DNA of 64,000 nt from Streptomyces sp. NBRC 110611 (lineage in GTDB: Bacteria > Actinomycetota > Actinomycetes > Streptomycetales > Streptomycetaceae). Position numbers and translations under genes: made by a program. Location: positions 186,001 to 250,000 of the forward strand of contig NZ_BBUY01000008.1 of NCBI RefSeq assembly GCF_001590865.1, written 5' to 3'. Shown here one piece after another: positions 7,488 to 15,821 of this stretch (position 1 is its first letter; every line of letters starts with the position of its first letter). Below the pieces are notes generated by a model. The model saw nothing but the letters and a program-made list of their open reading frames with translations, made no database searches and was not told the DNA's origin.

Positions 7488-9988
7488 TCCCCGGCCTTCT
7501 CGTACAGCCCGGCGGCGGTCCGCAGATCGGCCGTCGCACCGGCGGGGTCGCCCAGCCCCCCGGCGCACCGCGCCCGTAGCTCCGCGGCGTCGGCGTGCTG
7601 GAGTTCGGCGCCCACGCTGCGCATCGTGGCGATGGCCTGGTCGAGACAGACCTGGGCCAGCTCGTACTCCCCGGCGTCCAGGTGCGTCTCGCCCAGGCTC
7701 ATGTACACCCGGCCCTCGTTGTAGAGGTCGCCGCCGTCCAGGGCCCGGAACCGGGCGAGTGCGCCATGGAGCCGCCGGACGGCGTCCGCGTGACGCCGCT
7801 GCCCGCGCTGGGCCCGGCCGATGTGGTGTTCCAGCAGCGCCAGTGCGCGCGGTACGTCCTGCGCGCCCTCCTCTCCCGGCCCGATACGCCCCAGAACCCG
7901 CCGCGCCTCCTCGAAACACGGCTCGGCACCGTCCCAATCCCACATCTTCAACCGCAGCAGCCCGAGGGCTTCCACCGCGCTGGCCTGGCCCCGGTGGTGC
8001 CGGGCCCGCTCCTCGGCCGCCACGGCCTGCCCCAGGGCCTCGCCGGCGGCTTCGGCCCGGCGCGCGCCCATGTAGGCGAAGGCGAGCTGGACCAACATCC
8101 GTCCCTCCGCCCGCGGATCGCCGAACTCGGCGGCCTGTCGCCGCGCGGCCTCGACCCCCAGCAGGTGCGTTTCGATCCACTGCTCGTGGAAGCCGAGGCG
8201 CAGATGCAGCCCCCACATCGCCTCGCACAGCTGCCAGACCAGCTCGTCGAAGCCGTAGTGATCGGCGGCACGCACGGCGGCGGCGAGGTTCTCGCGCTCC
8301 CGCCGCAGTTCCGCCAGCGCGGCCCGGCCGTCCTCGGGCCCGCTCTCCGTCGGCCCGTTCTCCGTCGGCCCGTTCAGCTCGCGGTACGCGCGGCCGAGCC
8401 GCCAACGCTGCGGCAGCACGCGGAAGTCGGCCGCCGCCGCCCGCCTCAGCAGCCAGCCGACGATACGCCGGACCGCGTTCGCCAGATCCGTATGCCGGTC
8501 CTCGGCCGCGGCCAGCTGCCGGGCGTGTTCGCGTACGAGGTCGTGGTAGCGGTAGCGCTCCTCGTCGATCTCTTCGAGCAGATGCACCCGCGCCAGCTCC
8601 TCCAGCAGCAGGCGCGCCTCGTCCTCCTCGACGCCGACGGCCTTGGCCGCCATCCCGACGCTGAGGCTCGGCCACGCCCAGACCGCCGCCAGCCGGTAGA
8701 GCCTGGCAGCCGGCGGCCTCAGCCCCTGGTAGCCGATGTCATAGGCCCGACGCACCACATCCCTCGGCGTCCGCTCCTCCGGCTCACGCACCCAACCGAC
8801 CTCCCCCTCATGCCTGTCGGCCGAGACCGCGGAACCGGAACCGGACTCGGAACCGGGGCCGGGACCGAGGCCAAGGCCGGAACCGGAACCGGAACCGGAA
8901 CCGGTCAGCCGTCGCACCATCGACTCCCACGTCAGATGCTCCCGTTCGGCGAGCTGACTTCCGGTGGCGCACAGTGCGAGCGGGATCCCGGCGCAGTGCT
9001 CGGCGACGGCCAGCGCGCCGGCCTCCCGCCCGGCCACGCGGGCGTCCCCCACGATCCGGGTGAGCAGCCGCACCGAGTCCGCCGGGGAGAGCGGCGGGAG
9101 GGTGCGGGCCAGCGCCCCTCGCTCGGCTGCCAGCCGCCCCAGCCGCAGCCGGCTGGTGACGATGACGAGACAGCCCGACGAGGCCGGCAGCAGCGGCTCG
9201 ACCTGCGCCTCGGAACTCGCGTTGTCCAGCACGACGAGCATCCGCCGGTCCGCCAGGCAGTCGCGGTACAGCTCGCTCTGGCGCTCCTCATCGGCCGGCA
9301 TCCGTTCCGGCGCGACCCCGAGCCGGTCCAGGAACCGGACCAGCACATCGGTCGGCCGCAACGCGTTCGCCCCGGACGCGCCCGCGAGATTCGCATAGAG
9401 CTGGCCGTCCGGGTAGCGCCCCTTGAGCTGATGCGCGCAATGCGTGGCGGTGGCGCTCTTGCCGATGCCGCCGGGCCCGCTGAGAAAGACCACCGCGGGC
9501 GCGCCCTCGGTCCGGCACGCCCCGTCCACGAACCGAGTGATCTCGTCCAGCACGGTCGTGCGGTCGGTGAACGTCCCGCTCGCCGGCAGCAGCATCTGCG
9601 GCCGGGAGGCGCCGTGCGCCACCGCGGGAACAGCGCGTGGCGCCAGCCACTGGGCTTCCCGCGCCCACGCCAGTACCTCACGGGCGAACTCCGGCGACCT
9701 GGCGGCCACCTCCCACAGCTGGGCGACCGCCGCCCGCCGTTCCCCCTCACTGACCGGCAACGCGATCCGCCCGATTCCGCTCCCGCTCCCGTCGCCTTCC
9801 GGGCCCGCCGCTTCGCCCTCCCCCTCCGGCATACCCTCCGGCGTATGCTCCTGCCGCGCCCGCCGCAGAAACCCGAACAGCGCCTCCGAACTCCGCCGCG
9901 CCACCTCCCCACCGGCCCCCGAAAGGGCCCCCGAACTCACCGTGCTGACGGCCGACAACACCAGCGACCCGAACCCGTCCACTGCCAC
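7334..9988 (-). CDS. STAND regulator: NB-ARC ATPase with TPR repeats (AfsR-like without SARP domain)
   Basis: About 884 residues. An N-terminal helical region is followed by an NB-ARC domain with Walker A GPGGIGKSA (about residue 170), Walker B RRMLVVLDNA and a GxP motif in CAGIPLALCATG; then a winged-helix part and C-terminal TPR-like helical repeats (about 530-860). Such STAND proteins are signal-dependent switches related to AfsR. Here no DNA-binding SARP domain is present, so the output is unknown. A Gly/Ser-rich linker (about 385-410) comes from hexanucleotide repeats and the C-terminus is Gly/Glu-rich. The frame is open to 10177, but sequence before 9988 does not look like protein; GTG 9988 is my choice, without a clear ribosome site. 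Confidence 0.82.
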   Translation of the reverse strand: MAVDGFGSLVLSAVSTVSSGALSGAGGEVARRSSEALFGFLRRARQEHTPEGMPEGEGEAAGPEGDGSGSGIGRIALPVSEGERRAAVAQLWEVAARSPEFAREVLAWAREAQWLAPRAVPAVAHGASRPQMLLPASGTFTDRTTVLDEITRFVDGACRTEGAPAVVFLSGPGGIGKSATATHCAHQLKGRYPDGQLYANLAGASGANALRPTDVLVRFLDRLGVAPERMPADEERQSELYRDCLADRRMLVVLDNASSEAQVEPLLPASSGCLVIVTSRLRLGRLAAERGALARTLPPLSPADSVRLLTRIVGDARVAGREAGALAVAEHCAGIPLALCATGSQLAEREHLTWESMVRRLTGSGSGSGSGLGLGPGPGSESGSGSAVSADRHEGEVGWVREPEERTPRDVVRRAYDIGYQGLRPPAARLYRLAAVWAWPSLSVGMAAKAVGVEEDEARLLLEELARVHLLEEIDEERYRYHDLVREHARQLAAAEDRHTDLANAVRRIVGWLLRRAAAADFRVLPQRWRLGRAYRELNGPTENGPTESGPEDGRAALAELRRERENLAAAVRAADHYGFDELVWQLCEAMWGLHLRLGFHEQWIETHLLGVEAARRQAAEFGDPRAEGRMLVQLAFAYMGARRAEAAGEALGQAVAAEERARHHRGQASAVEALGLLRLKMWDWDGAEPCFEEARRVLGRIGPGEEGAQDVPRALALLEHHIGRAQRGQRRHADAVRRLHGALARFRALDGGDLYNEGRVYMSLGETHLDAGEYELAQVCLDQAIATMRSVGAELQHADAAELRARCAGGLGDPAGATADLRTAAGLYEKAGDYVSLARVRDRLGGSAPEAGTDAGADVGAGDGEGAGEGEGGGEGEGVGEGS

Positions 9989-10219
9989 CCCCAACTCGCG
10001 GATCCGCCAACGATATCGAGCCGCCCGCTCCCGCCCGTAGCGACAACACCACGCGGGACCTCCGCCACAGCCACTACCCGGAAGAGCGGAACTGGGGAGA
10101 GAAGAGGAGAGCGCGGAACAGGCGCTGGTTGATCTCAGAGCCGCAGAAGCGTGCGCCGCTTCGTCGCCGCGCTTCATTGCTGTACTTCGCTACCGCGCTT
10201 CGCTGCTGTACAGCGCGAA

Positions 10220-10253
10220 AAAGCCCCCACCGGATCTTCCCGGTGGGGGCTTT
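10220..10253 (-). terminator. Intrinsic terminator of tRNA-Ala
   Basis: A perfect 14-bp stem (AAAGCCCCCACCGG with CCGGTGGGGGCTTT, loop ATCTTC) followed on the minus strand by a run of T. It lies just downstream of the leftward tRNA gene. Confidence 0.92.
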
Positions 10254-10262
10254 GACGTGCTG

Positions 10263-10335
10263 TGGACCTGAGGGGACTCGAACCCCTGACCCCCTCGTTG
10301 CGAACGAGGTGCGCTACCAGCTGCGCCACAGGCCC
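10263..10335 (-). tRNA. tRNA-Ala (anticodon CGC)
   Basis: The reverse strand folds into a 73-nt cloverleaf. Acceptor arms are GGGCCTG and CAGGTCC with one G-U pair, followed by discriminator A. The anticodon stem CCTCG/CGAGG encloses loop TTCGCAA, giving anticodon CGC for alanine GCG codons, and the T-loop reads GGTTCGAGTCC. CCA is not encoded. The intrinsic terminator follows 9 bp downstream. No integrase or attachment-site duplication is seen here. Confidence 0.97.
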
Positions 10336-10459
10336 TTGCGACGAGTGAAACTCTAGCATCCCGGTCGCGGTGCTCGGAAATCGCTTCCGGTGCCGGTCAG
10401 GGGAGCCGGTGGGGCGGGGTGGCCGCGGAGGGGGCTGGCGCGGGGTGGTGCGAGGTGGG

Positions 10460-11512
10460 TCACTCGTTGGCGGCGCGGGGGCGGTCCTCGTCCTCGTACT
10501 GGTCGAAGAGGGGGGTGCGCCCGCGCGGGCGGCGGGCGGGGGCGTCGGCCTGCGGCTTGACCTGGGGCTTGGGCTGGGACTGGGGGCGGTCGGGGGCGGC
10601 GCTGGACCGGGCAGAGCTCCAGGCGTCGTCGGCGTCCAGGTCGACGTGGCTGGTGGCGCGCGGCGCGACCGGGGCGGTGACGTAGGTGGGGAGGGGGACC
10701 GGAACGGGCTCCCAGCTGCCCGCGGCGGGGCGGGGGCGCTCGCGCTGCTGGTCGACCCACTCGGCGTGATCGGTCTCCTCGACGACGGCGCGGCGGCCGG
10801 CGGCGGGAGAGGGAGTGGCGGCGCGGGGTGGTTCCGGGGCCGGGGCCGCAGGGGTGTCGGCGCGGGCGTCGGCCGGGTGGGCGTCGACGGGCGGCTGGTC
10901 GGCCGCCTGCCGGGGGCGGTGCCGGCCTTCCCGCAGTCGCTGGGCCGCCGCCTCCGCCCTGCGCTGGTCCATGGTGAAGGTGAAGCGGCGGCGCTCCTGG
11001 GCACGCAGATACATGATGTACGCGGTCAGGAGCAGGGCGGGGAGGGCGGGCGCCCAGAGGAAGGGGAAGCCGCCGACGGCGGCGACGACGGCGCCGGCGG
11101 TGAAGGTGAGGAAGAGGACGGTGATGGTGCGCCGGCGGCGGGCGAGGACCTTGGCGCGCTTGGCGCGTTCGGAGAGCGAGGGGCGCGGCGGGGCGGGCTG
11201 CACCCGGGTGGGCGCTTCGGAACCGTCCACGGGGGCGGGGTCGCCGAAGGGCCCGGCGGCGGCCTCGTCGGCCGGGGCGCCCGGCTCCGGTGCGGGGAGA
11301 TCCGCGCTCGCATCGTCGGTGGGGTAGCCCCCGTGCGCCTTGTCGTAACGGCGCTGCATGGCCGCGCGTCCGGACAGCAGCCGGATGGCCGTGCTGAAGC
11401 GCTCGGTCGGACGGGCCTCATTGAGCTCGTCCTGCCTACGGAGCCACATCGGCACCAAGTAGGCGGCCCAGGCCCCGACGATGACTGCATAGATGAGGCC
11501 GCTGCTTCTCAC
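10460..11512 (-). CDS. sepX: SepX-like actinobacterial septal membrane protein (GLP-receptor family)
   Basis: A 350-residue protein with an N-terminal membrane helix (SSGLIYAVIVGAWAAYLVPM), a charged stretch, two more helices about residues 128-168 (ITVLFLTFTAGAVVAA and APALPALLLTAYIMYL) and a long Pro/Ala/Arg-rich cytoplasmic tail. This layout and its position beside the gephyrin-like gene, rimJ and galU match SepX of Streptomyces and the Rv0996/GLPR family of other actinobacteria, which stabilise the division machinery and bind a MoeA-like partner (recalled from the literature). Start GTG 11512 has no good ribosome site; a TACCGT box a few bases upstream suggests a leaderless or nearly leaderless message. 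Confidence 0.75.
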   Translation of the reverse strand: MRSSGLIYAVIVGAWAAYLVPMWLRRQDELNEARPTERFSTAIRLLSGRAAMQRRYDKAHGGYPTDDASADLPAPEPGAPADEAAAGPFGDPAPVDGSEAPTRVQPAPPRPSLSERAKRAKVLARRRRTITVLFLTFTAGAVVAAVGGFPFLWAPALPALLLTAYIMYLRAQERRRFTFTMDQRRAEAAAQRLREGRHRPRQAADQPPVDAHPADARADTPAAPAPEPPRAATPSPAAGRRAVVEETDHAEWVDQQRERPRPAAGSWEPVPVPLPTYVTAPVAPRATSHVDLDADDAWSSARSSAAPDRPQSQPKPQVKPQADAPARRPRGRTPLFDQYEDEDRPRAANE

Positions 11513-11664
11513 AACTCACACGGTAGAGGGGTTTGCGTGGGGCCATCCGCCAATTGGGCCGGTGTGTCGCACGATCTGGCTGATATCTCGAACTTTTTTG
11601 TGATGGTAGAGATCCGCATCCCCGCCAGGTCGGCCAATTGGGGGGATTTATTCGAACGTTTATT

Positions 11665-12297
11665 TTATTTGTGGGGTGTGCCCGGGGCGGTGGGTTTCTC
11701 TCGGTGCCAGCGGCTGAGCAGCCCCTCGGGCACCTCTTCCGCGGTGAGCGCGAAAACCGCGTGGTCACGCCAGGCGCCGTCGATGTGCAGGTAGCGGGGG
11801 CGGATGCCTTCTTCGCGGAAGCCCAGTTTTTCGACCACTCGGCGACTGGGGGTGTTTTCCGGCCGAATGCAGACTTCGATGCGGTGGAGACCGACGGTAC
11901 GGAAGCAGTGGTCGACGGCGAGCGCGACGGCCGTCGGGATGACGCCACGGCCGGCCACTTCCCGGTCGACCCAGTAACCGATATGGCCGGAACACATGGA
12001 GCCCCAGGTGATACCGGCGACCGTCAGTTGTCCGGCGAGCCGGCCCCGGAATTCGACGACGAAGGGGAGCATCCGGCCGGCGTGTGCCTCGGCGCGCAGA
12101 TGGCGGACCATCTGGCGGTACGTCGGGCGGTGCGGCGGGACGAGGCCGGGCGGGGGCGGCGGGACGGTGGCTTCCCACGGGCGCAGCCAGTCGCGGTTGC
12201 GGCGGTTGACCTCGAGCCAGGCCCGCTGGTCGCGCAGCTTTATCGGGCGGAGGGTGACCTCACCGTCCGTCAGGACCACCGGCCAGGGCGCGTTCAG
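11665..12297 (-). CDS. rimJ: RimJ/RimL-type GNAT N-acetyltransferase
   Basis: About 210 residues with the GNAT fold: TDGEVTLRPIKLRDQRAWLE at the N-terminus, an acetyl-CoA loop around VDREVAGRGVIPTAVALAVD (the Q/RxxGxG/A motif) and NTPSRRVVEKLGFREEG, the usual terminal motif of RimJ/RimL enzymes that acetylate protein or ribosomal N-termini. No ATG, GTG or TTG fits the conserved start well. CTG at 12297 has GGGAG upstream and forms a CTGA overlap with the mogA stop; GTG 12279 is the fallback and would cost six residues. Conserved neighbour of galU, moeA and sepX. Confidence 0.88.
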   Translation of the reverse strand: MNAPWPVVLTDGEVTLRPIKLRDQRAWLEVNRRNRDWLRPWEATVPPPPPGLVPPHRPTYRQMVRHLRAEAHAGRMLPFVVEFRGRLAGQLTVAGITWGSMCSGHIGYWVDREVAGRGVIPTAVALAVDHCFRTVGLHRIEVCIRPENTPSRRVVEKLGFREEGIRPRYLHIDGAWRDHAVFALTAEEVPEGLLSRWHREKPTAPGTPHK

Positions 12298-12797
12298 CTC
12301 GGGCTCCCGGAGGGGCGGGGATGGTCGCCGCCGCGGACCTGGTCGACCGCGTGGACCAGCAGTCGTCCGAGGACCGCGAGGCCGTCGCGGACGCCGCCGC
12401 TGGAGCCGGGGAGGTTGATGATCAGAGTCGTACCGGCGACGCCGGCCAGGCCGCGGGAGAGGGCGGCGGTGGGGACCTTGGCCAGTCCCTCGGCGCGGAT
12501 CGCCTCGGCGATGCCCGGGATCTCGTAGTCCAGGAGGCGGCGGGTGGCCTCGGGGGTGCGGTCGGTGGGCGAGAGGCCGGTACCGCCGGTGGTGAGGATG
12601 ACGGCGTAGTGGCCGGAGCCGACGGCCTGGCGGAGGGCGGCTTCCACGGGGTCGCCGTCCGGGACGACCTGGGGGCCGTCGACCTCGAAGCCCAGGGCCG
12701 TGAGGCCCTCCGCGAGCAGCGGGCCGCCCTTGTCCGGGTAGACGCCGGCCGCGGCGCGGTTGGAGGCGGTGACGACCAGGGCCCGGGCCTCGCTCAT
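12294..12797 (-). CDS. mogA: Molybdopterin adenylyltransferase (MogA/MoaB family)
   Basis: A 167-residue MoCF-fold protein. The family signature is visible as ILTTGGTGLSPTDRTPEATR (about residues 68-87), with the TTGGTG turn binding molybdopterin/ATP, and IINLPGSSGGVRDGLAVL near the C-terminus. It activates molybdopterin by adenylylation before molybdate insertion by MoeA. The start ATG overlaps the moaC stop (ATGA at 12794-12797) and its own stop overlaps the putative rimJ start, so moeA-moaC-mogA-rimJ read as one tightly packed leftward operon. Confidence 0.93.
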   Translation of the reverse strand: MSEARALVVTASNRAAAGVYPDKGGPLLAEGLTALGFEVDGPQVVPDGDPVEAALRQAVGSGHYAVILTTGGTGLSPTDRTPEATRRLLDYEIPGIAEAIRAEGLAKVPTAALSRGLAGVAGTTLIINLPGSSGGVRDGLAVLGRLLVHAVDQVRGGDHPRPSGSPS

Positions 12798-13348
12798 GAC
12801 CGGCTCCCGCCCGACCCGCTCCCGCCCGGCCGGCTCTGGTCCAGGCTCTGGTCCGGCCGGCTCTGGTCCGGCCGCTGCCAGTCGCCGGACTTGCCGCCGG
12901 TCTTCTCCTCGACGCGCACATCGGAGATCACCGCGGCCTTGTCGACGGCCTTGACCATGTCGACGACGGTGAGGGCGGCGACCGAGACCGCGGTCAGCGC
13001 CTCCATTTCGACGCCGGTGCGGTCGGTGGTCCGGACCGTCGCGGTGATCTCGACGGCCTCGTCGGTGACGGCGAGGTCGACCGTGACGCCGGAGACGGCG
13101 AGCGGGTGGCAGAGCGGGATCAGTTCGGGGGTGCGCTTGGCGCCCATGATGCCGGCGATCCGGGCGGTGGCCAGGGCGTCGCCCTTGGGCAGGCCGTCAC
13201 CCCGCAGCAACGCGATGACCTGCGGCGATACCAGGACCCGGCCACGGGCTCGGGCGGTTCGGGCGGTGACGTCCTTCGCCGAGACGTCGACCATCCGGGC
13301 CGCGCCCGCCGCGTCGAGATGGGTGAGGTGCTGCTGGCCGCTGCTCAT
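12794..13348 (-). CDS. moaC: Cyclic pyranopterin monophosphate synthase MoaC
   Basis: About 184 residues. Conserved MoaC stretches are present: LTHLDAAGAARMVDVSAKD at the start, IPLCHPLAVSGVTVDL with the catalytic LCHPL segment (about residue 75), and LTVVDMVKAVDKAAVISDV. It converts the MoaA product to cyclic pyranopterin monophosphate. ATG 13348 has GGGAG six bases before it; longer in-frame readings add non-conserved residues. The C-terminus carries a short repetitive tail (DQSRPDQSLDQSRP) from repeats of about 18 bp, unusual for MoaC. moaA, moaD and moaE are not in the window. Confidence 0.95.
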   Translation of the reverse strand: MSSGQQHLTHLDAAGAARMVDVSAKDVTARTARARGRVLVSPQVIALLRGDGLPKGDALATARIAGIMGAKRTPELIPLCHPLAVSGVTVDLAVTDEAVEITATVRTTDRTGVEMEALTAVSVAALTVVDMVKAVDKAAVISDVRVEEKTGGKSGDWQRPDQSRPDQSLDQSRPGGSGSGGSRS

Positions 13349-13453
13349 CGTTCTCCCGGTCGAAACTGCCGCCTGTGGGACGACACCGTACCCCCGGCGG
13401 CCCCGGGCCACCCGGCGGGTGCACTGGTGCGCAGTCCGCGGCCCGTTTCTTCT

Positions 13454-13515
13454 GAAGTCCCTGGCCTATGAAGCCTGGCCGATGAAGCCCCTGGCCGATG
13501 AAGTCCCTAGCCGAG
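13454..13515 (-). repeat. 16-bp tandem repeat x4 including the moeA stop
   Basis: Four imperfect units of GAAGYCCCTGGCCGAT (one shortened to 14 bp) fill the moeA-moaC gap. The last unit contains the moeA TAG (13507-13509), where CTGG has become CTAG. Confidence 0.85.
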
Positions 13516-14811
13516 CGGGAGGACGTCGACGGTTTCGCCCGGGGGAATGTCGGTGGTGTCCTCGGGGACAACGATCAGGGCGTCGGCCTGTGCCATGGCC
13601 GTGATCAGGTGGGAGCCGGCGCCGCCGACCGGGGTGACCGTGCCGGCGGCGGGGTCGTACGAGCCGCGCAGGAACTGCCGCTTGCCCGGGGGCGAGGAGG
13701 CGATGGCGGCGGTGAGCCGGGCGGGGGCGGTTGGGCGGTGGACGTCCGGCAGGCCCATCAGGGCGCGGATGACGGGGCGGACGAACAGCTCGAAGGAGAC
13801 GTACGAGCTGACGGGGTTCCCGGGCAGCGCGAGCAGCGGGATGCGGTCGGGCCCGACCAGGCCGAAGCCCTGGGGCTTGCCGGGCTGCATGGCGAGCCTG
13901 CGGAACGCGACCCGGCCCTCGGCGGCGAGGGTCTCCTTGACGACGTCGTACGCGCCGACGCTGACGCCGCCGCTGGTGACCAGGACGTCGGCCCGGGCGA
14001 ACTGGTCCTCCAGCGTGGCGCGGAGGATCTCGGCGTCGTCGGCGACCGCGCCGACCCGGTAGGCGATGGCGCCGGCGGCGCGGGCCGCGGCGGTCAGCTG
14101 GAAGCTGTTGGAGTCGTGGATCTGGCCGGGGCCCAACGCCTCGCCGGGCTGGACCAGTTCGCTGCCGGTGGACATCACCACGACCCGGGGACGGGGGCGC
14201 ACCCGGACCGTGCCGCGGCCGAGGGCGGCGAGCAGGCCGATCTGGGAGGGGCCGAGGACCGTGCCGGCGGTGAGGGCCCGCTCGCCCTCGTGGACATCGC
14301 TGCCGCGGGCGCGGATGTGGGCGCCGGCGGCGGCCGGGCGGTGGACGCGTACCCGGCCGCCGGCGTCCTGGGGCGCGGCGCTGTGGGCACGCATCGCGGC
14401 GGCCGGCCCCCGGCCCGTACCGCCGTCGGTCCATTCGACGGGGACGACCGCCTCGGCGCCGGGCGGGACGGGGGCGCCGGTCATGATCCGGGCGGCCTGG
14501 CCGGGGCCGACCTCGGGCAGCTCGCCGCTGCCGGCCGCGACATCGCCGAGGACGGTGAGGGTGACGGGGGAGGCCTCGGTCGCGGCCGCCACATCGGCCA
14601 CCCGGACGGCGTAGCCGTCCATGGAGCTGTTGTCGAAGGGCGGCAGCGCGACGGCGACCGTGATCTCCTCGACCAGGGCGCAGCCCTGGGCCTCGAGGAG
14701 GGGCAGTTCGATCGGCTCCAGGGGGGCGACCGTGGACAGTACGTCGTCGAGGTGCTCGGCCACCGACCAGACGCGGTCCTGGTGGCCGGCCCGGCCGGTG
14801 GCGTCGTTCAA
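13507..14811 (-). CDS. moeA: MoeA/gephyrin-like molybdotransferase (Glp)
   Basis: A 434-residue MoeA-family protein: substrate-loop motif LPPFDNSSMDGYAVR (about residues 58-72), MoeA core RIMTGAPVPPGAEAVVPVE, the MPT-binding domain with MSTGSELVQPGEAL and VTSGGVSVGAYDVVKE, then ALPGNPVSSYVSFELFVRP and the C-terminal beta-barrel. It catalyses molybdate insertion into adenylylated molybdopterin. In Corynebacterium the equivalent linked to the sepX/GLPR gene (Glp) has been reported to act in cell division, and this synteny is present here, so a cytoskeletal role is possible. It starts at TTG 14811 with GAGGAG lying inside the end of galU. Confidence 0.93.
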   Translation of the reverse strand: MNDATGRAGHQDRVWSVAEHLDDVLSTVAPLEPIELPLLEAQGCALVEEITVAVALPPFDNSSMDGYAVRVADVAAATEASPVTLTVLGDVAAGSGELPEVGPGQAARIMTGAPVPPGAEAVVPVEWTDGGTGRGPAAAMRAHSAAPQDAGGRVRVHRPAAAGAHIRARGSDVHEGERALTAGTVLGPSQIGLLAALGRGTVRVRPRPRVVVMSTGSELVQPGEALGPGQIHDSNSFQLTAAARAAGAIAYRVGAVADDAEILRATLEDQFARADVLVTSGGVSVGAYDVVKETLAAEGRVAFRRLAMQPGKPQGFGLVGPDRIPLLALPGNPVSSYVSFELFVRPVIRALMGLPDVHRPTAPARLTAAIASSPPGKRQFLRGSYDPAAGTVTPVGGAGSHLITAMAQADALIVVPEDTTDIPPGETVDVLPLG

Positions 14812-14814
14812 CGT

Positions 14815-15717
14815 CTACATCTCCTCGGTGACGTAACTGCGCAGCCAGGCCCGGAAGTCCGGGCCCAGGTCCTCACGTTCGCATGCCAGTCTGACAATGG
14901 CACGCAGATAATCACCACGGTCGCCGGTGTCGTAACGGCGGCCCTTGAAGACCACGCCGTGCACCGGGCCGCCCAGGGAGGGGTCGGCGGCCAGGGAGTG
15001 CAGGGCGTCGGTGATCTGGATCTCGCCGCCCCGGCCCGGCTCGGTCTTGCGGAGCACGTCGAAGACGGCCGGGGGGAGGATGTAGCGGCCGATGATGGCG
15101 AGGTTGCTGGGGGCCTCGGCCGGGTCGGGCTTCTCGACCAGGTCGGAGACCTCGACCACATCGTCGTCACCGGTGGGGAGGGCGGCCGCGCAGCCGTAGA
15201 GGTGGATCTGCGCCGGGTCGACCTCCATGAGGGCGATGACGGAACCGCCGTACTGCTCCTGGACCTCGATCATGCGCTGGAGGAGCGGGTCCCGGGGGTC
15301 GATCAGGTCGTCGCCGAGGAGGACCGCGAACGGCTGGTCGCCCACGTGGGGCGCGGCGCACAGGATGGCATGGCCCAGGCCCTTGGGGTTGCCCTGGCGC
15401 ACGTAGTGGATGGTCGCCAGATCGCTGGACTCCTCCACCTTGGCGAGGCGGGTGTCGTCGCCCTTGCGGTGCAGGGCCTCTTCGAGTTCGTAGTTGCGGT
15501 CGAAGTGGTCCTCTAGGGGGCGCTTGTTGCGGCCGGTCACCATCAGGACGTCGGAGAGTCCGGCGGCGGCCGCCTCCTCCACCACGTACTGGATGGCGGG
15601 CTTGTCGACGACGGGGAGCATCTCCTTGGGCGTGGCCTTGGTGGCAGGCAGGAACCTGGTGCCGAGGCCGGCTGCCGGGATGACAGCCTTGCTGATCCGT
15701 GCGTGCGATGGGGTCAT
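14815..15717 (-). CDS. galU: UTP-glucose-1-phosphate uridylyltransferase GalU
   Basis: 300 residues with the nucleotidyltransferase motif AVIPAAGLGTRFLPATKATP near the N-terminus, KEMLPVVDKPAIQYVVEE directly after, GDDLIDP in the middle, and the GalU C-terminal IQITDALHSLA. It makes UDP-glucose for cell-wall glycans, glycolipids and trehalose. ATG 15717 is chosen: a TAGGGT -10 box (15730-15725, minus) lies seven bases upstream, so the mRNA is probably leaderless and the in-frame GTG at 15726 overlaps the promoter. First gene of the leftward molybdenum-cofactor/division operon. Confidence 0.95.
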   Translation of the reverse strand: MTPSHARISKAVIPAAGLGTRFLPATKATPKEMLPVVDKPAIQYVVEEAAAAGLSDVLMVTGRNKRPLEDHFDRNYELEEALHRKGDDTRLAKVEESSDLATIHYVRQGNPKGLGHAILCAAPHVGDQPFAVLLGDDLIDPRDPLLQRMIEVQEQYGGSVIALMEVDPAQIHLYGCAAALPTGDDDVVEVSDLVEKPDPAEAPSNLAIIGRYILPPAVFDVLRKTEPGRGGEIQITDALHSLAADPSLGGPVHGVVFKGRRYDTGDRGDYLRAIVRLACEREDLGPDFRAWLRSYVTEEM

Positions 15718-15763
15718 GCGCGACACCCTAACCGGCGCTCTCGGAACGATGATGGGGGTTCCG

Positions 15764-15796
15764 TCAGGCCGCGATCAGGCCGCGGTCAGGCCGTGA
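15764..15796 (+). repeat. 11-bp tandem repeat x3 in the galU/cyclo-ligase promoter gap
   Basis: Three copies of TCAGGCCGCGR lie between the divergent galU and 5-FTHF cyclo-ligase genes, just ahead of the latter. Confidence 0.85.
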
Positions 15797-15821
15797 CAAC
15801 AGAGCGGGAGCAGGGCCCGAA

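Noticed and set aside
7595..10132. 845-codon open frame on the plus strand opposite the STAND gene
   Set aside because: Composition is Arg/Pro/Gln-rich without any domain; the minus-strand NB-ARC/TPR protein explains the region.
10168..10215. Repeated GCGCTTC...GCTGTAC near the tRNA as a possible CRISPR or attachment site
   Set aside because: Only two imperfect copies, no spacer regularity, no cas or integrase gene.
13498..15516. 672-codon plus-strand frame opposite moeA-galU
   Set aside because: Shadow of two highly conserved genes; no homology-like motifs.
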